Assembly: GCF_016735585.2 (NCBI RefSeq)
Contig: NZ_JAERSE020000002.1
Coordinates: 372,001-436,000, forward strand
DNA length: 64,000 bases
DNA from: Chryseobacterium tagetis
GTDB lineage: Bacteria > Bacteroidota > Bacteroidia > Flavobacteriales > Weeksellaceae
Reading direction: 5' to 3'
Of the stretch, positions 17,638 to 26,836 are shown one piece after another (the first letter of the stretch is position 1; every line of letters begins with the position of its first letter). The notes below the pieces were generated by a model that saw only the letters and a list, made by a program, of their open reading frames with translations, was not told the DNA's origin and searched no databases. A program made the position numbers and the translations under genes.

Positions 17638-20600
17638 ATGGCAGAAAACGAAACTCCTGCAACGCCAATTGCAGAAAACACACCGACACAAACACTTTTC
17701 AGATTTGTGAGCCTGAGAAGTCCTCAACTTTCTGATGACAAAGATCAGGATAAAAGGTTTATTTTAATTCCTGATGTTTTAAAAACAGATACTCATTTTT
17801 ATGTTCCCGTTACAACAGGAACAGGAACAAAAAAAGAACTCTTACAGGGATCTGCCGAAAATTATGCAGCTTCTTCTGAATGCATCACTGATATCAATTA
17901 TTTAAAAAATAGTTTTGGTGATCTTTATAATTTCGCAACATGGCTAGCCAGAAATAAAAGTACTTGTACTTATACAGAATTTGTTGTCAAGAAAGAGGAA
18001 ATTCTTCCTCCTGTTTATGCAACGCCTGAACTTGTTCAATTATGGAATAATTTAATTTATCAGGTCGTTACTCAAAAGAATTTTTACATTAAGGAAGTAG
18101 TGATGCAAATTCTTTTTGCTATGCATATCGTACCTGTAACTAATGAAGAAGATTTCAAATTGTCCATATCAGCAAGAATTGTTCTTCCCAGAGAATTAAT
18201 GCTGGATAAAAATTCTTCTTCATCTCAAATCGCTTCAAGAGTTGCCGATAATACAGTAAGAGAGAGCTTCCCGACTGACGAAATGAAGCAACAACAGGAA
18301 ATCGCTAGGGCAAAAACAAAACTTAGCAGAATCGAAGGCTTAAAGAAAAACCTTTCTGTAGTTGAAAAGCAATATTATAAAGAATATCAGACAGAGTATA
18401 AAATTCAAAATGAAGCTCATCAGGAAAGAATTGAGCCTCTTATTGAGGAATATAATGAAGCCGTTGCTGCAGCAAAAGCGGAATATTGTGGCGTAAGGCC
18501 TCCGGAAACAGAATACAACCCGGAAGATCCTTGCCAACAACCGAGAGATATCCCATTTCCTAAGCTTCCTCCTTTTGAATTTAATTTTAAAGATGAGGTA
18601 ACTTCAGAATCTTTGGCTAATTCATTAAAACCGGAAAACCTTGAAGCCTTACTTGACATTCTCGGGCATAAGTTTGACCCCACAGCAACGCTTACTGAAC
18701 GATCTTCTGAGCAAGATATTGCCGATCTTGAAACATCTTTGGAAGGGATCAATACATTCGCAGAAGTCACTTTGGCTGTGAATGAAGCTGTAGAAAAGCT
18801 CAATGCTGCAATTCTTGAAAATACACAAAGCAATGAAGAAGCTTATACCAGTATTGGCGGTGTAATTGTTCCTGTGGCAAGAACAGTTTCGGTTCCTTTT
18901 ACTTATCAGGTTTGTCCAAAATTTATTTATAAAGCATATACTCAAGATTTAGCTATAACTGTTCCTGACTCATCATGGGACGTAAGTTATATTTCCTATA
19001 ATCTGATTCCTAATAATTCATCAACAAGTATTGACAGTGATTATTTTGTGAAATCCAGAACCGGAAATACAATTTTCTTAAGCGATATGCATTATCCGGG
19101 TGTAGATTTTTACAGTATTCAGGACTCCTCTTTGAGAGTAAAAATTGTCTTTTCCAATGGAAGAATAGCTGAAATTTTTGTCACCGGAATACAAGCAAGA
19201 ACATGCTCCTCGGGTAATTTCTATCTTGAAGTGGAAGAAGGAGAACCGCCTGTAGTTATTGATGACGAAAATGCTTTTATCCCTTCCGGATTTGGGTTTA
19301 AAAATATTGGAATTGCCGATTATTTAAAAGTAGAGCAAAGCACTCATGCATATGTTGAAGGAGAGGTTGCCAATATTGAAAACGTGATGGCAAGAGAATA
19401 TCGCGAAAAGTCTACAAGAAGATTAAGAAGAAGCGAAAATACCACAACTTCATCTACAGATACAGAAAGAGAGCAGCTTACTGATACAACTACTGCCAAT
19501 CGTTATGAAATGCAAAATGAAATTTCAAAGATGATGCAGGAAGCAACAGATATTGGAACATCGGCAAACGCTCATATGAAATTTGGGGACAGCTATATTT
19601 TAGATCTAGGAGCAAATTATGCCAATCATAAATCCAAAGAAGAAAGCACTAGACAGGCTGTTACTCAATCCCAAGATGTCACAGCGAGAGCAATGGATAG
19701 AATTGTCACTAAAGTACATGAAGAAAGGATCGAGAAAATTATTGATGAATTTGAAGAAAATAATTCTCACGGGTTTGATAACAGAAAAGGAGACAAACAT
19801 GTAGTTGGTGTTTACCGATGGGTCGATAAATTGATGAAAAATCAAATTTATAACTATGGGAAGCGTATGATGTTTGAATTTATGATTCCTGAGCCTGCTA
19901 AACTACATTTATTGGGAATGAAAGTAGATAAAACAGCGGATCAAACAACTCTTGTAAAACCACAAGATCCTAGAACCTCATCTTCGTTACAATTAACTAA
20001 TTATGGATCTTTAGAAAATGAAACTGTACTTAAATACTGGGCAAGTCTATACAATGTAGATATTCCTAAGAGACCTGCAGATTATGCAAATGTGACAAAA
20101 GCATTCAGCATAAACAGTGGTGAAGCAAGTAACGAAATGAGCGCAAAATCAGATTCTATCGATATTCCTGATGGTTACTCAACAAACAAAGCAAGATTAA
20201 TAGTAAGCCATTTTTTTCATCCAAGCAAATACGAATGGACTCATTTTACTATTACAGTAGGAGATGCTCTTAGGGGAATCGCCCAAGCTCAATCTCATTT
20301 AACCATTAATGAAGAAATAACATTTAATCGTCTTTATTCTAAAAAAGTAGGAGTTTCCATTGAGACAGCCGATACAGCAGGGGTAGCATTTAGTGTTTCT
20401 TTAGAATGTAAATTAGATAATGACATAAAAGTTCAATGGCAACAAGAAACGTTCAAAGCCATTATTGATGCGTATGAAGAAGCCTTAGTAGACTATAATA
20501 ACAAACTTGCTGAAGAGCAGAGCAAGGCAGTAGAAATTAAAGATTCAAATCCAAATTTCTACAGACAAATTGAAAATACAGTATTACGTAAAAACTGTAT

Positions 20601-21261
20601 TTCCTACATGGCAGACAGAGCAACTGATTCTACACATGGTTATGGTTTATCCGGATTAACGCAAGGAAGTACTTTTAAAGATTATGAAACAACTCTTTCT
20701 TCAAAATTAGATAAATACACTGCTTTCGTAAAGTTTATGGAACAGGCGTTTGAATGGGATAATCTTTCTTATTATCTGTATCCTTTTTATTGGGGGAATA
20801 AACAAAACTGGACAGATCTTTATCAATCAGAAAATACAGATCCTTTATTCAGATCTTTCTTACAAAGTGGAATGGCAAGAGTGGTTGTAACAGTCCGTCC
20901 AGGATTTGAAGATGTTGTACAATTCTATTTAGCAACCGGAAAAATATGGAACGGAGGTGAAATTCCTGTAATTGGTGATGATCTTTACTTATCTATTGTT
21001 GATGAAATGAAACAGCCAAAAGGAGAAAAACAAGGAAAAGCATGGTTAACAAGACTTCCTACAACCCTGAATATCCTTCAGGCAGAAAGTATCGGATTGA
21101 AAGTCGCTCATGCATTACCATTTACCACAGAAAATCCGGATGATTTTGAAGTTCCTTCTGAGGTAATCACTGAGGATAAATTCAATTTTGAACCCAATGA
21201 AAACCTTCTTGGGATTCAAACCGGAGACGAAGAAAAAATTATTACAGGAGACTGGGCTTAA
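17638..21261 (+). CDS. Very large island protein of unknown family (1207 aa)
   Basis: No family recognised. The N-terminus is Pro/Thr-rich, without a signal peptide. A charged coiled-coil-like helix occupies about 215-280, a Pro-rich linker (RPPETEYNPEDPCQQPRD) about 283-305, a beta-rich domain with Cys residues about 425-530, an Arg-rich then Thr/Ser-rich helix about 580-625 (RLRRSENTTTSSTDTERE), and further mixed domains, including a long helix near 940-980. No catalytic motif is evident. It lies 20 nt ahead of the first of two tail-fibre-like genes, so a structural or carrier role with the fibres is reasonable. It could also be a large toxin or pore former. Confidence 0.6.
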   Translation: MAENETPATPIAENTPTQTLFRFVSLRSPQLSDDKDQDKRFILIPDVLKTDTHFYVPVTTGTGTKKELLQGSAENYAASSECITDINYLKNSFGDLYNFATWLARNKSTCTYTEFVVKKEEILPPVYATPELVQLWNNLIYQVVTQKNFYIKEVVMQILFAMHIVPVTNEEDFKLSISARIVLPRELMLDKNSSSSQIASRVADNTVRESFPTDEMKQQQEIARAKTKLSRIEGLKKNLSVVEKQYYKEYQTEYKIQNEAHQERIEPLIEEYNEAVAAAKAEYCGVRPPETEYNPEDPCQQPRDIPFPKLPPFEFNFKDEVTSESLANSLKPENLEALLDILGHKFDPTATLTERSSEQDIADLETSLEGINTFAEVTLAVNEAVEKLNAAILENTQSNEEAYTSIGGVIVPVARTVSVPFTYQVCPKFIYKAYTQDLAITVPDSSWDVSYISYNLIPNNSSTSIDSDYFVKSRTGNTIFLSDMHYPGVDFYSIQDSSLRVKIVFSNGRIAEIFVTGIQARTCSSGNFYLEVEEGEPPVVIDDENAFIPSGFGFKNIGIADYLKVEQSTHAYVEGEVANIENVMAREYREKSTRRLRRSENTTTSSTDTEREQLTDTTTANRYEMQNEISKMMQEATDIGTSANAHMKFGDSYILDLGANYANHKSKEESTRQAVTQSQDVTARAMDRIVTKVHEERIEKIIDEFEENNSHGFDNRKGDKHVVGVYRWVDKLMKNQIYNYGKRMMFEFMIPEPAKLHLLGMKVDKTADQTTLVKPQDPRTSSSLQLTNYGSLENETVLKYWASLYNVDIPKRPADYANVTKAFSINSGEASNEMSAKSDSIDIPDGYSTNKARLIVSHFFHPSKYEWTHFTITVGDALRGIAQAQSHLTINEEITFNRLYSKKVGVSIETADTAGVAFSVSLECKLDNDIKVQWQQETFKAIIDAYEEALVDYNNKLAEEQSKAVEIKDSNPNFYRQIENTVLRKNCISYMADRATDSTHGYGLSGLTQGSTFKDYETTLSSKLDKYTAFVKFMEQAFEWDNLSYYLYPFYWGNKQNWTDLYQSENTDPLFRSFLQSGMARVVVTVRPGFEDVVQFYLATGKIWNGGEIPVIGDDLYLSIVDEMKQPKGEKQGKAWLTRLPTTLNILQAESIGLKVAHALPFTTENPDDFEVPSEVITEDKFNFEPNENLLGIQTGDEEKIITGDWA

Positions 21262-21281
21262 TTAACAAAAACAACAATAAT

Positions 21282-21426
21282 ATGTCCGATATAGGAAAAA
21301 TTATAAGAGTAAATGCATTGCCTCCTCTCGACGAAAGAGAAAACAATGTCATTTACCAAGTAGCTGCACCAGGTGCAGCTACTTATACAGACTATGCCAT
21401 TGATGCCAATGGAGATTTAAAAACCC
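21282..21426 (+). repeat. Shared 5' coding module, copy 1 (with perfect palindrome)
   Basis: About 145 nt nearly identical to 22722-22866. It contains a perfect 27-nt palindrome at 21358-21384: arms AAGTAGCTGCACC and its complement around a single A, encoding the VAAPGAAT stretch. Confidence 0.85.
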
Positions 21427-22697
21427 AGTCAGGTAATAATGGTATTCCTTTAACAGGTACTGATATTGATACACCTGTTACTGGTGATATACAATCCACA
21501 AAAGATGTATTGTTTAATCCCACATCTGATAGACCAGCCAGATTAAAACATTTTCCGGCTCCTATTTACTCTGTTTCTTTCGGGGATATGAATCCTGCGA
21601 CAACAGCTATACGAAGTAATGGATTTGGTATCGGTGCTTTAAAAAACCAAACTACTGGAGGTTATAATAACGCTTTTGGAGTTGAGTCATTATATAATCT
21701 AACAATAGGGCAAGGTAATAATGCCTTTGGAGACAATGCATTGTATAATGTAACTACAGGTGAAAGAAATACAGGAATTGGTAATTATGTTGCATCTAGC
21801 CTTACAATAGGAACCGAAAATACAGCAATTGGTACTTATGCAGGAACAGAAAGTATATCTGGCAATTATAATACTTTTATTGGTGCTAATTCTGCAAGAG
21901 CATTATATACTGGTTACAAAAATGTTATGGTAGGATATGGCGCTGGTTATAATAGAGATACTAATTTAAATACTGTTATTGGTTACAAAGCTGGATTTTT
22001 TACAGCAGGCACAGCAGGTCATGATAGAAACATATTAATAGGGGCATTTTCAGGTCAGGATATGGCTGGTCAAAATTCTATTATTATTGGTAATGGAGCG
22101 GGACATAATGACACTAATTCTAATAAACTTATAATACATAATTCAAGATTAACTGGATATAATAATGCAACCGAAGGTAATTATCTAGACAATAATGAAG
22201 GTAAATATGAATATGGATTAATTACTGGTGATTTTTATAATCGTTTGGTCACATTAAACACTAATTCATTTGTAGTAAGACAAGCTGGAAATGAAAGTAC
22301 TGCTATAATCATCACTCCTAATGCTGGTGCAGGAATTACTTCTGCTATACAACATACTCCTACTGACAATAAAGATTTTATTCAAAAGAAATATGTAGAT
22401 GATAAGTGGCAAGAATTTACACTTTCAGACCCAACAACTGATATAGCCCCTGTAGCATTACACGTTGATATAACTAATATCATTGCAGGTTCTGATGCCA
22501 TCGCTAATGTTACTACTGCATTAAGGCCTATGCAAAGATTCACCTTAATAAATTATGGTGATGGTATGTTACAATTTCAAGTTTCAGGAGCTTCTATAGG
22601 TGGTTCTATTGCACCTTATACAAAAAGAGAATATATAGTAACAAAAAATGGTACTGGTTTAATCAGTTCAGACCAAGGATTAACAATTTATAATTAA
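21282..22697 (+). CDS. Tail-fibre/adhesin-like protein (471 aa)
   Basis: The first 48 residues are almost identical to those of the next gene and probably form a shared attachment module. Residues about 105-275 hold many repeats of the form N-N-A-F-G-x-x-A-L / N-T-A-I-G, the left-handed beta-roll pattern of trimeric adhesin heads and some phage fibres. A QKKYVDDKW segment, common in tail fibres, follows near residue 365, then a compact C-terminal domain (370-471). It has no signal peptide or sorting domain. It presumably trimerises, and the C-terminus may be a receptor tip. Confidence 0.7.
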   Translation: MSDIGKIIRVNALPPLDERENNVIYQVAAPGAATYTDYAIDANGDLKTQSGNNGIPLTGTDIDTPVTGDIQSTKDVLFNPTSDRPARLKHFPAPIYSVSFGDMNPATTAIRSNGFGIGALKNQTTGGYNNAFGVESLYNLTIGQGNNAFGDNALYNVTTGERNTGIGNYVASSLTIGTENTAIGTYAGTESISGNYNTFIGANSARALYTGYKNVMVGYGAGYNRDTNLNTVIGYKAGFFTAGTAGHDRNILIGAFSGQDMAGQNSIIIGNGAGHNDTNSNKLIIHNSRLTGYNNATEGNYLDNNEGKYEYGLITGDFYNRLVTLNTNSFVVRQAGNESTAIIITPNAGAGITSAIQHTPTDNKDFIQKKYVDDKWQEFTLSDPTTDIAPVALHVDITNIIAGSDAIANVTTALRPMQRFTLINYGDGMLQFQVSGASIGGSIAPYTKREYIVTKNGTGLISSDQGLTIYN

Positions 22698-22721
22698 AAT
22701 TTTAACTAAAAAATAAAAACA

Positions 22722-22866
22722 ATGTCCAATATTGGAAAAATTATAAGAGTAAATGCATTGCCTCCTCTCAAAGAAAGAGAAAACAATGTCATTTACCAAG
22801 TAGCTGCACCAGGTGCAGCTACTTACACAGACTATGCTATTGATTCCAATGGAGATTTAAAAACAC
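22722..22866 (+). repeat. Shared 5' coding module, copy 2 (with perfect palindrome)
   Basis: Near-identical to 21282-21426. The same 27-nt palindrome is at 22798-22824. Confidence 0.85.
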
Positions 22867-25800
22867 CGTCTTACATTCCATTAACAGGGACAGAGGAAGG
22901 AAAACCTTTAACGAAAAATATAGAGGTAGACCACAATGAAGAAGGAAGCGTAGGATTTATCTCAAATACTCCTGATATTTCTGAAGCAGTTATAGCTATC
23001 CAAGAAGGCAACAGTATACTTGCTGAATCACGTAATAATACAGATAATAACTCTTCTTCTATTTCTGTGCATCATGATACCGGTATAGAAATATCTGCAA
23101 CGACTCCTAATGATCAGTTTTCAGCAATTGTAGATGTATCAGGTTTACAAGGTAATGAGTATATCCAGCCAACAAGTGATCAACATTATGTACAAAGAAA
23201 GTACGTAGCAGATAACTTTACTTCACAAACAGCTTTAAACAGTACATTAGCAAATTATTATACAAAACCAGAAACTTATTCAAAGACAGAAGTAGATGCT
23301 AAATTCTCTGCAGTGTACAGACCTAAAGGTTCAGTAGACAACTTTACTTCTTTGCCAACTACTGGGAATGTTGAAGGAGATGTCTATAATTTACTTGACA
23401 CAGGAGCAAATTATGTTTGGGTCACTAATCTAAATAATACAGGCACAGCAGGTTGGGATAAGCTGTCAGAGACTGTTGATCTTACAAATTATGTTACTTT
23501 AAATACAGATCAAGATATTGAAAGTAGGAAGCAATTTATAAGAAACGGAGGAGGCGAAAATTGGGATAACAACCCAATTACCCTTCTAGGGCTTGGAGGC
23601 AAATTTGCAGGTGTAACTTTTTATTCTTCTGGATTTGATATAGGACAATTAACCTTTAATGGCAATTTTAATTTCTTAAACCAAGATTCAACTGGATATA
23701 AAAATTTAGTCGCGCAGGGGTATTATAAAGCGGGGTCAAGTAATGATTATTTATTAAGAGGTGCTGGTGATCATGTGCTTATGAGTGATTTTGCATTAGC
23801 AACCGACTTATCAGAATATGTGACCGTAAGTACTCCTCAGGATATTGAAGCAAGGAAATCTTTTGGTGGAGCCACGGGTAATAATTTCAATTCAGGAGCA
23901 ATTGAAACAAGAGGTAATGGCTCCACAATATATCCATCAATAGGTTTCCATCAGCCAGGGTTGTATGGTAGTTCACTTCAATATAGAGGGGATGGGTTTT
24001 ATTTTATGAATATTAATGGGGCTGAATTTGACGATGTAAGAGCAGCAGGTTATATTAAAGATACTTCTTCTGATGCGTATGTACTTACAGGAGGAGGAGG
24101 ACATAAAGCTATTTCTGACTTTGCTCAAACCTCTCAATTAGGAAACTATGTTACTATTAATACAGCCCAAACAATTGAAGCAGATAAGACACTTGCTAAT
24201 GCTGCTAAATTGACTATTCTAGGAACTGAAACGTATGGAGCTAATAATACTCAATCATTTAATCTAGCAGAACCAAACGGTAATATTGTTTCTGGATGGT
24301 TAAATACATTTTATGGGAATTTTTGGAAATACGGCATTGTCCGAGGTGGTGATAGTTCATCTTCAGGAGTTAAATTTGGTTTTGATTTTTCATCTGATGA
24401 TAATACTACTTACAGTAGAGTGCTTTCTATTGATGCTAATTCAGGTGCCTTAGAGTTGAAAAACGGAGGTAAAATAGATGAATATGGTAACACTACAATT
24501 AAACAAATCACATCAGGCAGTAATGCAACTGGTACATGGTGGCTCAACAAAAACGGTTCAGGAGATAATGTTGCTTCTATAGGTACATTATTTAATAGTG
24601 GGGATTATCAGTATTCTTACATTGGATGGGGCGCATCTCCTTGGGAAGCTTCTACGTGTTTAGCAGTAGCACCAGATGCTTTTTTATACAAAGGAAATCA
24701 AGTTTGGCATGCAGGAAACTTTAATCCTGCGACTAAAACAAATGCAATGCAAAATGCAACAGGTGTTGGATTTAGTTCTGGAAATTTCCCTACAGTTGAT
24801 GGTACAGAATATCCTTATTTTTATTATGATAATGGAACAACTTCGGGACTTGTACCTATTGCAACTCAAGGATGGATTAATTATAGATTTAATAAACTTA
24901 GTGGTGATTTTGTCACAATTAATGGTGTAGCACAAAATATTCTTGGTGACAAAAGTTTTGCTAGTTCATCATCTGTTACTTTTGAAGGTGTAGATTTAAA
25001 TACAGTTCATGTTTGGAGAAATACTACGGGAGATATTGGTATTGTATCAGGTCATGAATATCAACATTATGATACAAGATGGAAAGTAGGAAATAGAAGA
25101 GGAAGTAGTACAAATTCTTTAGGATATTCTTTTGAATTTTCAAACGACAATGGTGCTACTTATACTGAAAAAGCAAGAATCGATGCAACCGGAATTTTCA
25201 CAGGAAATGCTTTTTCATCACCTGTATTAACAGGAAATCAAATATTTAATGCAAATCAGACAAATGTACTAGTAATTGGTAATGACGAAGTACCAGATAT
25301 ATATTATAACTCTTTAAACAATCATGTATTTATTAGTAATGGAGCAACTAAAGCTGTTGTAACTAATACTGGATTATCTGTTCATGGAGATATTTCTGTA
25401 AATGGATCATCCGTTATTACAGAATCTCAAAGAGGTACAGCAAATGGTTTTGCTCCACTAGGAACTGATAGCAAAATATCTTCCGCTTATTTACCAAGCT
25501 ATGTAGATGATGTCTTAGAATTTGCGAATCTTGCAGCATTTCCAGTAACAGGAGAATCAGGAAAAATTTATGTAGATCTGGATACAAATTTAACTTACAG
25601 ATGGGGAGGTTCCAGCTATACTCAAATTGCTGCCGGAGCCGTACAGTCTGTCAACGGTCATGTTGGTATTGTTACATTAGGAAAATCAGATGTGGGATTA
25701 GCCAATGCAGACAATACATCAGATGCTGCTAAAAACGTTCTATCCGCAACAAAATGGACAACACCAAGAACATTATCTTACACAGGCGATGTAACAGGTT

Positions 25801-26459
25801 CTGCTTCTGTTGATGGCTCAGGAAATGTTGGTTTTGCTATGACACTAGCGAATTCCGGGGTTTCCGCAGGAACTTATAATAGTGTAAATGTTGATGCTAA
25901 AGGGAGAGTTTTATCCGGTACTAATATCAATTATGCTACAGAATCCTATGTAGCAGATCTTTTACAGCAAAATTATCTTGATCAGTCTGTTTCAGATGAA
26001 AGATTTGTGAATGCAGAAGGAGATGAAACAATTAATGGCAATAAAACATTTAGTTCCAGCCCATCAATACCTGCTGCTACAAGTGGGGATCATGCAGTAA
26101 ATCTAGAACAGCTAACTGCAAATTTAGCACATGTTGTTAACGACAATGATGATTTTAAATTACTAGAAGTATATAGACTCATAGACAGTACTCCTATCGA
26201 CTTGGATGATACCCGTGTTAAAAAATATAATATTGTTTTTGATGGCAGTTCAAATGGCTCCGTTAATATCAATCATTTAAGGGATAACCAATACTATCAG
26301 TTCTCAAATATCGCCGGAACAGGCGCTGATTTAAGGATCGGTGTAGAAGGATATGGTATGGTAGATATTGTTTCACCAGGTAAAACAGCAGTATATATGT
26401 CATGGGGTGACGGAAAACTTCTGAAAATATCTGAAAATGCAAATGTTTCGATAATATAA
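22722..26459 (+). CDS. Large phage-tail-fibre-like protein (1245 aa)
   Basis: Starts with the same N-terminal module as the 471-aa protein. Clear fibre signatures follow: NYYTKPETYSKTEVDAKF (about 182-199), AVYRPKGSVDNFTSLPTTGN (about 200-220), and several modules built on 'YVT..T.Q.I...K.F' (DNA near 23488, 23815, 24144 and 24906). Further on come SVNGHVGIVTLGKSDVGLAN with ADNTSDAAK, and LSYTGDVTGSASVDG, all typical of caudoviral fibres. The C-terminal 110 residues form a distinct tip-like domain. No signal peptide. It lies 24 nt after the 471-aa gene and is followed by a terminator. A receptor-binding fibre or surface adhesin is most likely. Confidence 0.8.
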   Translation: MSNIGKIIRVNALPPLKERENNVIYQVAAPGAATYTDYAIDSNGDLKTPSYIPLTGTEEGKPLTKNIEVDHNEEGSVGFISNTPDISEAVIAIQEGNSILAESRNNTDNNSSSISVHHDTGIEISATTPNDQFSAIVDVSGLQGNEYIQPTSDQHYVQRKYVADNFTSQTALNSTLANYYTKPETYSKTEVDAKFSAVYRPKGSVDNFTSLPTTGNVEGDVYNLLDTGANYVWVTNLNNTGTAGWDKLSETVDLTNYVTLNTDQDIESRKQFIRNGGGENWDNNPITLLGLGGKFAGVTFYSSGFDIGQLTFNGNFNFLNQDSTGYKNLVAQGYYKAGSSNDYLLRGAGDHVLMSDFALATDLSEYVTVSTPQDIEARKSFGGATGNNFNSGAIETRGNGSTIYPSIGFHQPGLYGSSLQYRGDGFYFMNINGAEFDDVRAAGYIKDTSSDAYVLTGGGGHKAISDFAQTSQLGNYVTINTAQTIEADKTLANAAKLTILGTETYGANNTQSFNLAEPNGNIVSGWLNTFYGNFWKYGIVRGGDSSSSGVKFGFDFSSDDNTTYSRVLSIDANSGALELKNGGKIDEYGNTTIKQITSGSNATGTWWLNKNGSGDNVASIGTLFNSGDYQYSYIGWGASPWEASTCLAVAPDAFLYKGNQVWHAGNFNPATKTNAMQNATGVGFSSGNFPTVDGTEYPYFYYDNGTTSGLVPIATQGWINYRFNKLSGDFVTINGVAQNILGDKSFASSSSVTFEGVDLNTVHVWRNTTGDIGIVSGHEYQHYDTRWKVGNRRGSSTNSLGYSFEFSNDNGATYTEKARIDATGIFTGNAFSSPVLTGNQIFNANQTNVLVIGNDEVPDIYYNSLNNHVFISNGATKAVVTNTGLSVHGDISVNGSSVITESQRGTANGFAPLGTDSKISSAYLPSYVDDVLEFANLAAFPVTGESGKIYVDLDTNLTYRWGGSSYTQIAAGAVQSVNGHVGIVTLGKSDVGLANADNTSDAAKNVLSATKWTTPRTLSYTGDVTGSASVDGSGNVGFAMTLANSGVSAGTYNSVNVDAKGRVLSGTNINYATESYVADLLQQNYLDQSVSDERFVNAEGDETINGNKTFSSSPSIPAATSGDHAVNLEQLTANLAHVVNDNDDFKLLEVYRLIDSTPIDLDDTRVKKYNIVFDGSSNGSVNINHLRDNQYYQFSNIAGTGADLRIGVEGYGMVDIVSPGKTAVYMSWGDGKLLKISENANVSII

Positions 26460-26464
26460 AAACC

Positions 26465-26490
26465 GGCAGAGCCTAAAAACTCTGCCTTTT
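26465..26490 (+). terminator. Terminator after the fibre operon
   Basis: GGCAGAG (26465-26471) pairs with CTCTGCC (26480-26486), followed by TTTT. It lies only 6 nt after the fibre gene stop and 23 nt before the next gene, so downstream expression needs read-through or an unseen promoter. Confidence 0.7.
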
Positions 26491-26512
26491 ATTAACACCA
26501 AAAAATCACAAA

Positions 26513-26836
26513 ATGAGTTTAGAAATATTAAACAATCCTCTTATTGGAAATTTTTTCAATGATAGTTTGAAAGAGAATAATTCAAATACTGGATTATCAG
26601 ATAAAATTTTTAACAATTCTTTGAATATATTTTCAAAAAATAATTCTAATGAATATGCCTTAGCATCTCCTTTTAAAAAAGAAAGTGCTTTTTACAAAGC
26701 TGAGGAAGGGTCATATAGAAGCTTTTTAGAAAAAAAAGGCAAGTATATTTCTACCAAAAAGCTTTTTAATGATATAGATCTGGAAAAAATTGGATTTACT
26801 GAAGTCTATGATAAAATTAACATGAAATATCAATGA
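26513..26836 (+). CDS. Small protein preceding the Tox-PL toxin (107 aa)
   Basis: No family recognised. Asn/Ser-rich N-terminal half, Lys-rich C-terminal half, no signal peptide or membrane helix. Its stop overlaps the start of the 599-aa toxin gene (ATGA at 26833-26836), implying translational coupling. The position directly before the toxin suggests an adaptor, chaperone or part of the delivery module; the immunity candidate is on the other side. Confidence 0.55.
   Translation: MSLEILNNPLIGNFFNDSLKENNSNTGLSDKIFNNSLNIFSKNNSNEYALASPFKKESAFYKAEEGSYRSFLEKKGKYISTKKLFNDIDLEKIGFTEVYDKINMKYQ

Noticed and set aside
18420..18945. Minus-strand 98-137 aa ORFs inside the 1207-aa gene
   Set aside because: Antisense to a long coherent reading frame and with Ser-rich/Cys-rich shadow composition.
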